NCBI GenBank assembly: GCA_029062165.1
Contig: JAIDQQ010000023.1
Span: 124,001 to 188,000, forward strand
Direction: 5' to 3'
Length of the DNA stretch: 64,000 bases
Source: Ruminococcus sp.
GTDB lineage: Bacteria; Bacillota; Clostridia; Oscillospirales; Ruminococcaceae
Every line of letters begins with the position of its first letter. The first letter of the stretch is position 1. Made by a program: the position numbers and the translations under genes. This document shows positions 43,292-54,600 of the stretch, piece after piece. Under the pieces are notes generated by a model, which made no database searches, had not been told where the DNA came from, and saw nothing but the letters and a program-made list of their open reading frames with translations.

Positions 43292-43942
43292 ATGTCATTT
43301 TGTCCGAACTGTGGGAGACAAGTTCCAGACGGTGCAGTATGTAACTGTCAGAGTATTGTACCGAAGCAGAAAAATAAATTTATTGTACCGGTCATTGCCG
43401 GTGTAGCCGTTGTAGCTGTTGCAATAGGTGTATCTAACGTTGCCGGAGCAGGTTATAAAAAACCTGTCAGGGATTTGGTCAAAGCTATAAACAAGTGCGA
43501 TACAAAAAAACTTCTTTCTGTTGTGATACCTGAAAGTCAGTTGAAAGAAATAAAAAAAGAAGCCAAAGACAGTATTATTGACTGGGACGCTTTACTTGAT
43601 AAAATGGACGAAGCCTTAGAAAAAGAAATGAAAGAACTTGAAGACGATTACGGAAAAAATGTAAAATATTCCGCAAAAATCGTCAACAAGAAAAAGGTAA
43701 AGGGTGATGACCTTGAAGACATTCAGGAAGAGTATGATGATACATACGATGCTGAAGTAAAAAAGGCTTATAAACTTAAAGTTGAAATGTCCATACAGGG
43801 AAAGAAAGATAAAGATTCCGAAAAAATTTCAGTTTATGTTGTAAAAGTCAAAGGCGACGGCTGGAAGATATACGACTTTGATAGTAATGCAGGTATTTTT
43901 GATTTTGACCTCGACGATATTTTTGATTATTCATTTTTCTGA
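43292..43942 (+). CDS. Zinc-ribbon membrane protein of unknown function
   Basis: The 216-residue protein has an N-terminal zinc ribbon (SFCPNCGRQVPDGAVCNC), one TM helix (FIVPVIAGVAVVAVAIGV) and an outside Lys/Asp-rich domain with many coiled residues. The ATG at 43292 follows GGGAGG by 10 nt, so the upstream ATG at 43274 is not used. Such proteins are frequent in Clostridia and uncharacterised. Confidence 0.8.
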   Translation: MSFCPNCGRQVPDGAVCNCQSIVPKQKNKFIVPVIAGVAVVAVAIGVSNVAGAGYKKPVRDLVKAINKCDTKKLLSVVIPESQLKEIKKEAKDSIIDWDALLDKMDEALEKEMKELEDDYGKNVKYSAKIVNKKKVKGDDLEDIQEEYDDTYDAEVKKAYKLKVEMSIQGKKDKDSEKISVYVVKVKGDGWKIYDFDSNAGIFDFDLDDIFDYSFF

Positions 43943-43946
43943 TAGT

Positions 43947-43977
43947 AAAAATGCTGTCCGTAAAAAGACAGCATTTT
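43947..43977. terminator. Bidirectional terminator
   Basis: AAAATGCTGTC / GACAGCATTTT with flanking A/T runs lies between two convergent genes. Confidence 0.88.
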
Positions 43978-43978
43978 A

Positions 43979-44392
43979 TTATTTTTCCGTACATTCGGAA
44001 CATTTACCATAGAATACAGTCTGTGAGGGGTCAACCTGAAACCCATGATGTTCAAATATATGACGGTCTATACCGGAGAGACGTTCACAGTTAAGGTGGA
44101 TAAGTTTTCCGCATACTGTACATTTAAGGTGAAAATGTTCGTGACATTCTTTTTTGTCTTCTATGTACTGATAACACGCACCTGTTTTTCCGTCGAAGTT
44201 GTAACGCCTTACTGTACCGGCTTCAACGAGTTTGTCAAGTTGGCGGTATATCGTGGCAGTACCTACAGGTGTACCCTCTGCCGTAAGAAATTCGCTTATT
44301 TCATGTACGTTTGTATGTTTTTCCCTGTTTTTTACAAGATAGTCAAGAATTTTTTCTTTCTGTCTTGTTTTATATCCGGAATCATTTTTCAT
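43979..44392 (-). CDS. Fur-family metal- or peroxide-responsive repressor
   Basis: This 137-residue regulator has a winged HTH (HTNVHEISEFLTAEGTPVGTATIYRQLDKLVEAGTVRRYNF), the HEHFHLKC metal-binding segment and two CxxC pairs (CTVC and CSEC) for structural zinc. The subtype (Fur, Zur or PerR) is not decided by sequence alone. An AT-rich dyad upstream suggests autoregulation. Confidence 0.9.
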   Translation of the reverse strand: MKNDSGYKTRQKEKILDYLVKNREKHTNVHEISEFLTAEGTPVGTATIYRQLDKLVEAGTVRRYNFDGKTGACYQYIEDKKECHEHFHLKCTVCGKLIHLNCERLSGIDRHIFEHHGFQVDPSQTVFYGKCSECTEK

Positions 44393-44421
44393 AATTTTCC
44401 TCCGAAACTTATTATGTTTCT

Positions 44422-44470
44422 ATTTTAACATATTATAATGTATCTGTCAATAGTGATAATATGTTAAAAT
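44422..44470. promoter_or_regulatory. Operator dyad upstream of the Fur-family gene
   Basis: The 15-bp sequence ATTTTAACATATTAT recurs as a perfect inverted copy at 44456-44470. It probably comprises two binding sites of the regulator encoded next to it. Confidence 0.6.
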
Positions 44471-44528
44471 ATATTTATAATTATCCTGTCAATATCAACA
44501 AATCAGCCGTTTTTCCTGTAAAAATCTA

Positions 44529-44557
44529 TTGACATTTCCGGCGTTGTTATGTATAAT
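44529..44557 (+). promoter_or_regulatory. Promoter of the SH3 surface protein
   Basis: Perfect TTGACA, 17-bp spacer and TATAAT, 63 bp before the start at 44621. Confidence 0.82.
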
Positions 44558-44620
44558 ATTATACAGACATAATTAAAAGTCGGGAACACCGGAGTGTTTC
44601 CGGAAAAGGAGTTTATTGAA

Positions 44621-45376
44621 ATGGCAAAGAAAAAAGTTCTTAATGTCGGCAAGGTAATGGTAATTGTAGGTGCGATAATAATAATGATTCTTGTGGCGTT
44701 ATGGTGCGGAAGTCTGCTGAAACTCACTCATGACCAGCGGAAACCAAGCAATGCAGACCCGCTTTCCATGCAGTCCACGATGTCAGTTAATGTGATAGTT
44801 CCACCTGTTACGACAACTACTACTGTTACAGTCGCCGAAATACCACAGACGACGTTATTTGAGGAAATACCGACGGAAACTACTACAGTACAGAGTAACG
44901 GAGCGTTCAGGGAATATCTTATCAGGCTTGCAAATCCGGAACTTAGTATTTATGCTGAACCCTCTTATAACAGTGCGGTAGCAGGAGTTATTACGGACAG
45001 AGGCAGTTATACAATCACTAAGGAAACTGTCGACGACGACGGCAACAAATGGGGCTATATCGATTCTGAAACTACTTTTGGCTGGATAAACCTCATGGAC
45101 GCAAGAAAAACTGACCCCTCTGAAGTCGGCGGTGCAAAGACTACTACTACTACAAATACAAATGCAAGTACCACAACAACAATCGCTGACGGAAATGACT
45201 ATACATACGGTTACGCAAATGAAAGTGATTATTATATCGGCGTTGACGCTGACGGCGACGGCATAGACGACGGCTGGAATCCGGAAGCATGGTGTATAAT
45301 ATGCGGTTATGATTCATACTGGAATGATGCCGACGAATGTTATTACTGCTCACAAGGTCACGCATGGAACTATTAA
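44621..45376 (+). CDS. Membrane-anchored SH3-domain protein with C-terminal Cys motif
   Basis: This 251-residue protein has an N-terminal membrane anchor (about 8-30), a Thr-rich linker and a bacterial SH3 domain (LSIYAEPSYNSAVAGVITDRGSYTI...WGYIDSETTFGWINLMD). A second Thr run and an Asp/Gly-rich part follow, then two CxxC pairs (CIIC, CYYC) near the end, an odd zinc-knuckle-like feature on an exported protein. SH3 domains bind peptidoglycan. ATG at 44621 follows AAAAGGAG; a longer frame from 44594 is not used. Confidence 0.75.
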   Translation: MAKKKVLNVGKVMVIVGAIIIMILVALWCGSLLKLTHDQRKPSNADPLSMQSTMSVNVIVPPVTTTTTVTVAEIPQTTLFEEIPTETTTVQSNGAFREYLIRLANPELSIYAEPSYNSAVAGVITDRGSYTITKETVDDDGNKWGYIDSETTFGWINLMDARKTDPSEVGGAKTTTTTNTNASTTTTIADGNDYTYGYANESDYYIGVDADGDGIDDGWNPEAWCIICGYDSYWNDADECYYCSQGHAWNY

Positions 45377-45391
45377 AATACAGTTGAAAAT

Positions 45392-45422
45392 TAACCGGTA
45401 CTCACTATGAGTACCGGTTTTA
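45392..45422 (+). terminator. Intrinsic terminator
   Basis: Perfect 12-bp stem AACCGGTACTCA / TGAGTACCGGTT with a 3-nt loop; only four T follow. Confidence 0.8.
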
Positions 45423-45480
45423 ACATTGTTTTCTGAAAATAAAAAAAGAAAAACGCCTTGAAACAGACGTTTTTCAATAG

Positions 45481-45553
45481 TGGAGCATAGGGGACTTGAA
45501 CCCCTGACTTCCACACTGCCAGTGTGACACGCTCCCAACTGCGTTAATGCCCC
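45481..45553 (-). tRNA. tRNA-Ala (anticodon GGC)
   Basis: On the minus strand the acceptor GGGGCAT pairs with ATGCTCC, including the G3-U70 pair that identifies tRNA-Ala. The anticodon loop is CTGGCAG, the T-loop TTCAAGT, and CCA is not encoded. Confidence 0.93.
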
Positions 45554-45578
45554 ATGAATATATAAATCATTTTTTTGT

Positions 45579-45607
45579 ATTATAACATATTTTTCCTTGA
45601 AAGTCAA
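45579..45607 (-). promoter_or_regulatory. Promoter of tRNA-Ala
   Basis: Minus-strand TTGACT, 17-bp spacer and TATAAT end about 25 bp before the tRNA. Confidence 0.8.
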
Positions 45608-46327
45608 TATTTTTCTGAAAAAATCTCTTGACAAAAAATTTCAACTATGTTACAATATTTTTAGTGAAGATACACTGATTTCTGATTTTTATTCTATATC
45701 CATACTATTATGAAGTATCAAAGTATATGGAAATATCATATAGTATACTGGTTTAATACTTTATATGTCATCTTATCTGATTTGCGGAAGATTAATATTA
45801 CTATCAGTTTTCAACTCTCTGTATATTTGTTTTTATCAAAATGACTAAACTTGATAACATCTAATTATCTATAATGACGAATTTCACAAAAAACTATTGA
45901 CATTTATAACAATCCGTGATATTATTATTTTATCAAAACGGTAGCCGTTTCTATGATAAAGAAGCAGATTAAAAATTATGTGCATATTGTCTTTTTTGTA
46001 CTGGGTTTTATCTGAAAATTAATGTTTAAATTCTCATACAAAAATGATATTATATATATAGAAAAAATAATAATGATATGTACAATAATTTATGGAATCT
46101 GCTTGTATAAGATATTCTGAAAGCAGAAAAATATTTAATAACTTTTACTATTAATAATTTAATGTTATTTATAACTTGATTTTTATATTCTGGCTTATGT
46201 TATTTTTAAGGTTATCTATAACATATTGATTAATAGATTTATGGTTATTCGATATTTTTTTGCTTTTATTTTATGTACGGATAAATTTTTATGATATACA
46301 AGCATTAGGAAAGGCAGATGAAATTTT
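45608..46327 (+). other. Long AT-rich leader of the pilus locus with two promoters
   Basis: No gene is present in these 720 bp. Two plus-strand promoters are visible: TTGACA-17-TACAAT at 45628-45656 and TTGACA-17-TATTAT at 45897-45925. They imply 5' leaders of roughly 665 and 395 nt. Hairpins AAACGG-tag-CCGTTT near 45937 and TCTGCTT / AAGCAGA near 46097-46126 are recognisable. No known riboswitch was recognised. Confidence 0.55.
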
Positions 46328-47779
46328 ATGATTTTAAGAAAATCTCAATTATTTAGTGTCGTTGTATGCATTATTACTGTTTTATCGGTTCTTTCTTTGA
46401 TGATTCCGAAAGGTACATATGCAGAAGGTAACGACAAATCCATGACACTTGTATGTGTCAACGGCGATACGATTCTTGCCGGTATGGAGTGGAAAATTTA
46501 CAGGGTAGGTCAGAGAAGTGCAGACGGTCAGAGTTTTGTACAGAATGAAGATTTTTCCGCAGTTCAGATAAATCTCCGCCGAATCACTGCCGACAGTATC
46601 AACAAGGCGGCTCAATCTTTTCAGAGTTATGCCATTGCAGCAGGTATACAACCAGTTCAGACAGGCGTAACCAACGAAAATGGTGAAGTACAGTTTACAG
46701 GACTTAGTGCCGGTCTCTATCTTACTTCCGGTAAAGTACTGAAAATAGGTACTAATTATTATGTACCGTCTACAACACTTATCGAAGTAAAGGAAGAAGA
46801 TACTGACCTTAAATACGACGCTTATCCGAAATCCGAATATCAGGTAATGGACGGTCGTGTTCGTGCGCACGTCGTTTACAAAGAGTGGGAGGGCGATGAC
46901 GAACATCTTGACCAACGTCCAGACCATGTAACAGTCGACATCTACAGAGATGAGGAATATTATACAACAGTTACTCTCAATGCTGAAAACAGATGGCGTT
47001 ACAGATGGGTTGACGAAACAGGCTCTTCAAGCTGGATTGTTATGGAAAGAGATATTCCTGAATGTTATGAAATGATGATTGAATATGATAACAATTATCG
47101 TATCCAGAACTCATATAATGAAGAATTTACAACAACAACTACTAAAACCACAACAATCACTACTACAACTACCACAAGAAAACCGGTTACAACAACAACT
47201 ACTACTACAAGTAAACCGGTTACTACAACTACAACAATACGTACTTCAATTTCAGTAGGTCAGGAAAGTACAACTGTTACTACAACTTTCCCGTTAGGTA
47301 ATGAAACCGTTACAAGAACAAGAACTACTACAGCGACTTTCCCTGTAATGAACGGTTCTGAAACAAGGTCAAGAACTACTTCCAGTGTTACAAATACTGA
47401 AACAGTTACCGTTACTACTGAAACAACAACCGAAACTGAAAGCGGTTCGGAAACAGATACAGAAACTACTACAACTACTACTGAAACAGTTACTGGTACA
47501 GGTACTGTAACAACGGTTTCTTCTGAAACAGAAAGCGGTACAGGTACTGTAACAACTGTTACCACTACAACCGAAAAGGAAGAAACTCCGGAAACTACCA
47601 AAAAAACTACAAGCTATAGCTCCGGTGGAAAAAACAGTGGAAGCAGTGGCGGTGGCAGTAGCGTGAAACTTCCGCAGACCGGTCAGTTATGGTGGCCTGT
47701 TGTACCACTTTCAATAGGTGGTGTACTGTTTATTTCAGCAGGTCTTGTTATGAAATCGAAAAGAAAATCAGATGATTAA
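46328..47779 (+). CDS. LPQTG-anchored pilin-like surface protein with Cna-B domains
   Basis: This 483-residue protein has a signal peptide (about 1-32), a SpaA-type prealbumin-like domain with a Lys near its start, a Cna-B-like domain (AHVVYKEWEGDDEHLDQRPDHVTVDIYRD) and a Thr/Ser/Glu-rich stalk of about 150 residues. It ends in a Gly/Ser segment, the sortase signal LPQTG, a membrane helix and a Lys/Arg tail. It is the first gene of the pilus operon and may be a basal or minor pilin. Confidence 0.88.
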   Translation: MILRKSQLFSVVVCIITVLSVLSLMIPKGTYAEGNDKSMTLVCVNGDTILAGMEWKIYRVGQRSADGQSFVQNEDFSAVQINLRRITADSINKAAQSFQSYAIAAGIQPVQTGVTNENGEVQFTGLSAGLYLTSGKVLKIGTNYYVPSTTLIEVKEEDTDLKYDAYPKSEYQVMDGRVRAHVVYKEWEGDDEHLDQRPDHVTVDIYRDEEYYTTVTLNAENRWRYRWVDETGSSSWIVMERDIPECYEMMIEYDNNYRIQNSYNEEFTTTTTKTTTITTTTTTRKPVTTTTTTTSKPVTTTTTIRTSISVGQESTTVTTTFPLGNETVTRTRTTTATFPVMNGSETRSRTTSSVTNTETVTVTTETTTETESGSETDTETTTTTTETVTGTGTVTTVSSETESGTGTVTTVTTTTEKEETPETTKKTTSYSSGGKNSGSSGGGSSVKLPQTGQLWWPVVPLSIGGVLFISAGLVMKSKRKSDD

Positions 47780-47806
47780 TTTTCCGTAAAAAAGGAGCTT
47801 TATTTT

Positions 47807-48013
47807 ATGACTGATAAGGAACTGCATAAGCTGAAACGTCCGGAACTTTTAGAATTATTGTTTTATATGCGTAAGGAACTGGACGAACTTCAGGCGGAAA
47901 ATGAAAGTCTTAAAAAACAGCTTGAAAATAATTCCCACAATCGTGAACTGCTTGAAAAAATTTTCAAAGCCGTATGTCCCGAAAGTGAAAAGGAGTCCGG
48001 CAATGAGCAGTAA
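47807..48013 (+). CDS. Small coiled-coil protein of the pilus operon
   Basis: This 68-residue cytoplasmic protein has the heptad segment LLFYMRKELDELQAENESLKKQLEN. It starts 27 bp after the LPQTG gene, has AAGGAG upstream, and its end overlaps the signal peptidase gene. Its role is unknown. It may scaffold or regulate pilus assembly. Confidence 0.65.
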   Translation: MTDKELHKLKRPELLELLFYMRKELDELQAENESLKKQLENNSHNRELLEKIFKAVCPESEKESGNEQ

Positions 48014-48593
48014 AATTAATCTTTCTAAGGAAAATCTACCCACAGCAGAACAGTTTGATACTGAAATTAAACAATTAAAATACCGCAAGGATTTTATAAA
48101 AGTATTGATTAATACAGTATCATCACTGCTTGTGGTTGCGGCAATAGCGGTACTGGTTGCAATGCTTCTGTTACCAGTACTTAGGGTTACAGGTTCGAGC
48201 ATGACACCGACTTTACAGAATGATGAGTTGGTTATATGTTCAAAAAGAAGTGATTTCCGTTCAGGCGATATAGTAGCTTTCTACTATAATAATAAAATTC
48301 TTCTTAAAAGGGTTATCGGAACAGCCGGTGACATCATAGACATTAAAGAGGATGGTACAGTATATGTCAACGGTGAGGAACTCGATGAGCCTTATGTAAA
48401 TGAAAAGGCACTGGGTACTTGCGATATAAGTTTACCGTATCAGGTGCCGGATAACAGAATTTTTGTAATGGGTGACCACAGGTCAGTATCTATTGACAGC
48501 CGTTCAGTAAGCGTCGGTTGTATAGCAGATGAATACGTTATCGGAAGAGTTGTCGTAAGACTATGGCCATTTGAAACTATTAAACGGATATAA
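48003..48593 (+). CDS. Type I signal peptidase of the pilus locus
   Basis: This 196-residue protein has a TM helix (SLLVVAAIAVLVAMLLLPVL), the catalytic Ser in GSSMTPTL, the Lys in LLKRVIGTAGD and the box GDHRSVSIDSRS, i.e. a Ser-Lys LepB/SipA-type peptidase. Pilus islands in other Gram-positives often carry a dedicated signal peptidase needed for pilin assembly. ATG at 48003 follows AAAAGGAG, inside the end of the upstream gene. Confidence 0.92.
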   Translation: MSSKINLSKENLPTAEQFDTEIKQLKYRKDFIKVLINTVSSLLVVAAIAVLVAMLLLPVLRVTGSSMTPTLQNDELVICSKRSDFRSGDIVAFYYNNKILLKRVIGTAGDIIDIKEDGTVYVNGEELDEPYVNEKALGTCDISLPYQVPDNRIFVMGDHRSVSIDSRSVSVGCIADEYVIGRVVVRLWPFETIKRI

Positions 48594-48632
48594 TTTTTTA
48601 AATCATAAAAAATTTCAGAGGAGGGAGCTTCG

Positions 48633-51600
48633 TTGAAGAGATTTCAGACAATAATTCAGAAATATATTACGAATCATCAGAAACATAAAAAATATCTTGC
48701 GGGTGTGCTTGCTCTGTCCGTATTGGTTTCATTTGGTGTTTCTTCCGGACTTATTATGCCGGCAATCAGTATGACAAAAGAGGATACGACAGAAAGCTAT
48801 GAAAATGAAATAGAACAGTTAAATTATGATGATGATAATTACGATTACGAAGATAATTATGATGATTATAATTATTATGATGAAGATTATGGCATAGAAA
48901 TGTATAGTGCAGATGAAAGTTATAATTTTGGTCAGAATATTACTGGAATAACATTTTCAGGTGGCGGTGTATCTCAGAAAGGTAATGAGGTTACTTTTCC
49001 TGCAGACGATTGGTCAGGTGCTGTAAGTATCAACTATAATAATCTGAAATGGTCTGATATTACATTTGGTGATGCTGATTGTACATGGGAAAATATACCG
49101 GAAGCGAATAAGTCAATTGTATATCGATTACCAGATGAGATTACTATTTTAAAAACAGAATCCGGAAAGGTTAATGACCCGACTAAATTGTGGAACGACT
49201 TTAAAAATGCAGATGGAAATGAAGCTTATAGATATGCTTCAGCTGGTACTTATACAATAGATAAGGATTCTAAGACAATAACTATCACATTCAGCGAAGG
49301 TTATCTTAAGTATTTGTATGAAAAACAAACGGCTGCTCAGGGTGGTTTGAATTTTAAGGCTGAAATGCACCGTGGTGGCAACAAAGACAACAATAAAAAT
49401 TTTGATGTTGGTAACTCAAACATTTCAGTATTTTTTCCTGCGAGAGAAGTTTCATTTAACAAGAACGCAGAAAATGTAAATAATGAGAAGATAAAATGGT
49501 CTCTCAAAATACAGAATCCGGGCGGAGACGCTACACTTAATGAAGTTACCGACGAAATGTTTAAATATGCTGACGGAAACTATGAAATAACTCCTGAAGG
49601 TGCTGTAACAATTAACAAAGAATCCGGCAAGGCTGTTATTAATGAGGGTTTCAACGGTGCAGATGAAATTGCGATTGTTTACTATACACCTATCAAAGAT
49701 GTTTACGACCAGAGAAAAGAAAATGGTGAGCTGTCTAATAAAGCTGAATTGTACATTGAGGGCGGTGAACCGATATCCAAAGAGGCTAAGACATGGTTGG
49801 AGAAAGATTTAATCAAGGCGAAAATCAGCAAAACCGGTACACCGTCTTATCAGATAAACGGCGAAAAAGGTTACATTGAATGGACTATCAACGTTGAGCG
49901 TGGCTATGGTCTTTCACTTGCCGGCTATGTGATTGAAGATACCGGAGAGAATGGCTTCTCAAAGGCTATAGAGGGTAGCATTACAATTGATGATAATAAG
50001 CAGTTTACTCGTGACGGAGATAAAATTACTCTCGGTGATTATTCAAGTGCTGTAATTAAGTACAGAACTCTTGTTACAGCAGACGATTTAAAAGACGGCG
50101 ACAAGCAATTTGAAAACCTTGCAACATTGAAGCCACCACCGGAAGACCCTCCGAATCCTCCGGAAGACCCTAATAAACCACCTAAAAACCCACCACCTGA
50201 CACACCACAGCCTGCAAAACCTACTTACAAGAAAAATGTATTTACAGTAGATAAGCGGGGTTCTGAAAAGCAGACCGATAAAAGCAAGGTTGTATGGACT
50301 ATCACAATTAATGCAAATGTTGACTACAATAAGGGTACATTAAACGGATTCACTGTTGAAGATGCCGATTTTGAAGAAATGACACAAGGTACTAATATTA
50401 GTATTGTCGGCACAAGAAACGGTCAGCCAGTTGATAATGTTACATTAACCGGTAGTGGTACTACGAGAACAATAAGCGGTGATGCAGATTATGTTACTAT
50501 TACATTTGAACGTCCGTTGAAACCGGAAGAAGAACAGGCAAGAGAAAAATTGACTTCCGGTCAGAAAACAAATGCTGAAAATACTGTAACAGTAAAAGAC
50601 AAAGACGGCGAAAAAGTCGAAACGAAAGGTACTGCTGAAATAGGTCCGTTGGAAAACTATTTTGGCAAAAAGCTGTTAAGTACTGACAATAAAACAGTAG
50701 AGGGTTCTTATACTGACCCTGCCGGAAAGAATGACGAAGAAAACACAATACTTGATTGGCAGATTGATATAGAAAATTATCAGAATTTTTCCGGTAGTGC
50801 AAATACAGTAGTTGATATAATGAGTACCGGCGGTAATGGTGGTAACCATTTTATCACTCCAGAACAAATCAACGACATTAAAATAACTTTCCAGAAAATG
50901 GACGGAACACGTACTGAATTAACAGCAAATAGTGGAGCATTTACAGTAACTGGAGAAGGCAACAACAATAAATACAACAAGTTTACTGTTAAATTCGACG
51001 AAACATATTGTAAAAATAACGGTTATGTAAGAGCTGAAATTAAATATAGTACAACTGCTGAAACTAAAGGTGTTGAAAAAGGTAAGACAGAAACTTTCAG
51101 CAATAAGGCAAATGATATTCCAGGTACAGATTTCACATTCAAGAGAACTGACCCATCAATAGTACCTAAACACAAACTGAATTTAAGTAAAGCATGGGAG
51201 CGAGATGATGAATCTTCTAGACCTGACAAAATTAAAGTTCAGTTGCAGAGGAAAAATGCAAGCGGTCAGTGGGAAGCCTATCCGCCTGAAAATAGTAGCG
51301 AATGGACTGATAATAATAATGGTACATTTACAAATAAGACATATAAATATGTGACAGAATCAGCTAATCAGACAGTTTCAGACCCATATACTTTCCAGTG
51401 GAATGACTTGCCGGAGCGTTCAGAGACAGAAGCAAATAAGTATTATGAATATAGAATCGTTGAAATCAAAGATAGTGGTTCTACGGTGGCTGAAAATAAT
51501 GCAGTTATTGGCGACTACAGAGTAAATTATGGCGAAGAATCAGTTGAACTTAATAGTGATAAGTACTTCCATATTACTAATACCTATATCAAAACTGAAA

Positions 51601-54600
51601 TCGAAGTACAGAAAAACTGGGTAGGCGACGATTTAACAAATGAACAAAGAGACCCTGTAACTGTTAAACTTGAAAAAAGAATCGCTGGCAACGACAACTG
51701 GGAATATGTAGGTACGGAAACTCTTGATTCAGGTAATAAATATACAGTTAAATTTGATAACCTCGATGGTATTGATAGGGCGACTGGTAAGGATATTTAC
51801 TACAGAGTTCAGGAAACAACTAAAATTGATGGTTATACTACAAGTTATTCAGATAACAATAAAGAGGGTATTAACTCCGGAATGCTTGAAGTAACCAATA
51901 CTTATAATCAGATGTATGTCAAAGCTGATAAGTACTGGGATGACGGTACAGGTGCAGTAAAGACAATTCCTGACGATGTTGATTCAATTGATTTGGAATT
52001 ACAGTGGAAATTGAAAGGCACTGGTTTTGAAGAGTCATCAAATGAAGTACAAATTTATGAAGCAAGTAAATATGGTGATGCATTAAGATATTATGAGAGT
52101 ACATTAGAAAACTTTTCTTCAGGTGATAAAATAAATATTCGTCTTAAGGGAGATGGTGACCCTAAGGGTATAATAAAAATTTACTGCGATGATAAGTTAT
52201 TGATTACAGACAATTGGCAGTTTGAAAATTGGCAGTTTGATAAAGACTATATTATTAATGATTCAGGACAAATTAAAATCGTAGTAGAGGTTAATAATCC
52301 TAATGGCAACACATATTTAGATGCAAAATACAGAATAGCCAAAAAAATTGATAGTGATATAGAGGGACTCACATATCAGTGGCAAAAAGCCAATGTGACT
52401 GATGCTGAAAAGCACCTTACAAAATCTGATTATAGTGACGGATTTTCATTCAGGTGGGGCAATCTTGATAAAACTACTTCCGACGGCAGAGATATTATAT
52501 ATCGTGTAATTGAAAAGAATAATTCAGAAAAATATTCTGTTTCATACTCACGTGCCGAAATATCAAAGAGTGGTACGGTAAAAATCACCAACAAAGACAA
52601 AGAAGCCGGTAGTAGTGTTAAAAAAGCTATATATCCTAATCTAACAAGTGGTGTGGATTATAAAAGTACAGATACTCCGCATAAAGAAATTAAATCAATT
52701 ACATCAGACGACCTTGCAAACTGGCCTACAAGAAATATTGACGGAAAAGAATATTATATTTTCAAATGGAAACTTGAATTTGATGATGCAGAATATGTTA
52801 AATTTGAAGATGAAGTTGACGATGAAAATATTATAAATCCGTATTTTGATGAAGAATTTGATAATAGCAATGCAAAAGATAGATTTGATTTTGTTATAGC
52901 ATGTAAAGATAAAGACGTTTCTGGAGTAGCTTGTAACAATTGGTATCAGTTTAAATCTGCAATTGGTACAACGGTTACTGATAGTAACAAAGCATCTTTT
53001 AGTTTTGACAATTCCGGTGTTGCTGATTTCAAAAATGTCCAGTGGATAACCTATTGTACAGCCGTTCCGAAAGAAACTATTGACAATGCAATGAAAGCAG
53101 AAAACGGCAAGTATGAAGTTATAAACAATATCAGACTTGATGGCGAAAATGAATTCTCACCGGCTAAACTCACAATCACAAAGGAAGCAGAAAAACCACC
53201 GTCAGAAAAACTTATTGAAAAAGGTATTATCAGAAAAGACGATACGGCAAATGCAATTTATAAATTGATATTAAATAAAGAAGGCAAGAATCTTACTAAC
53301 GGTGACATGATTGACATCTCAGATATATTTGAACCAAAAAGCTTCACTGTTGTTGATGACGACGGCACTGTTTTATCATCAGAAACCGGAAATAATTTAT
53401 TTGATGTTAATTTAAGTAATATTGTAATTCGTGAGTTAGATGAGAACGGAAAAGAGTTAAGAATACTTAGTGCTTCTGAATATATTTACTTGTTTAACTC
53501 CGGTGAAACCGAAAGTCAAATTCCTTATCAGTTTAATGAATTAAAGAAAAGTGAAGCTAATAATGGTGTTACTGGATACGAAGGTAAAATTTCTATAGGT
53601 TTTAGCGGATTATCAGAAACATATAAACGACTTTTCCCAGAAGATACTTTTAAAGTTAAAGTTAAAGGTATAGCTGGTTCAGATGTCTTACCAACAATAT
53701 CAGGTGGAAACAGTAATAGATTTGAGATTGTGAATAGCAATGTCAAATATGGCGCTGATGGATATGCTGAAGTAGAGATTAAAATGTTAGATGTTCATTC
53801 TGAAAATGAATATGTTAGTGCAGTGTATAATGCTGAGTTAAACGTCAAAAACATACAATCACCTATTGATATGAAATTTGTAGGCGATTCTGATGTTAAG
53901 GCATGGTTTGGCAGTGCAGATGCATATATTCAAGAGGTACGTGGTACAGGTGCTACACAAATTCAAGTATCCGGTGCTAATCTTACAAAAGATTCAGAAG
54001 TAACATTCACAATATCGGGTGGTGAGCCTGGTAAGCCTGTTGTTGCTAATAATAATTACAACGCTAATGTTGAGATTGTAAGTGATTCAGGTGTATATGA
54101 TAGTCAAGGTAATGCAACCGTTGTAGTAAAAATGGTAAGCGCAGGTAGTGGAATTTCATTTTCAGTTGCAAATATTGCAAACAATGATAATTTAAGTGTA
54201 AGTGCTACAACAACAGGAACTTCCAAGGAGACCAGTTTACAGTTATCAGTTCCGGACGGTATGCCACTTTCAATTGAATACACATATAATTTCACAGTTA
54301 ATGAGAATACCCCTTATAAAAAAGGTTTGGACGGAAGCGATGTTGCTATTGGTACTTCATTAGACCAGTTAAGCCCTGCTCCTACTATTGCCATGAAAAA
54401 CAAGGCAAGTTTCCAGACGAGTAATGGTGAGGAAAGCGATGAACATGATGAAAATGAATTTAAGATTTCTTATTCAGCTGCTAATATTCAGTTGACAGAA
54501 GTTCCGGTAATCAAGAAAATCGACGTAGGTGACCATTCAATTGAACTCAGTGCTGATTTCTACCTTGCAAAGTTTAATAAAACTGATAAAACATGGGAAT

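Noticed and set aside
45608-46327. Known riboswitch (for example c-di-GMP) before the pilus genes
   Set aside because: None of the conserved core sequences of classes I know was found.
47112-47600. Repeat array resembling CRISPR or minisatellite
   Set aside because: The repeats are irregular ACA/ACT/GAA codon runs in frame in a Thr-rich stalk. There are no constant repeats with unique spacers. No CRISPR array was seen in the window.
47260-47601. Antisense open frame over the Thr-rich stalk
   Set aside because: Poly-Val translation is simply the complement of ACA/ACT Thr codons. The same holds for 56657-56971.
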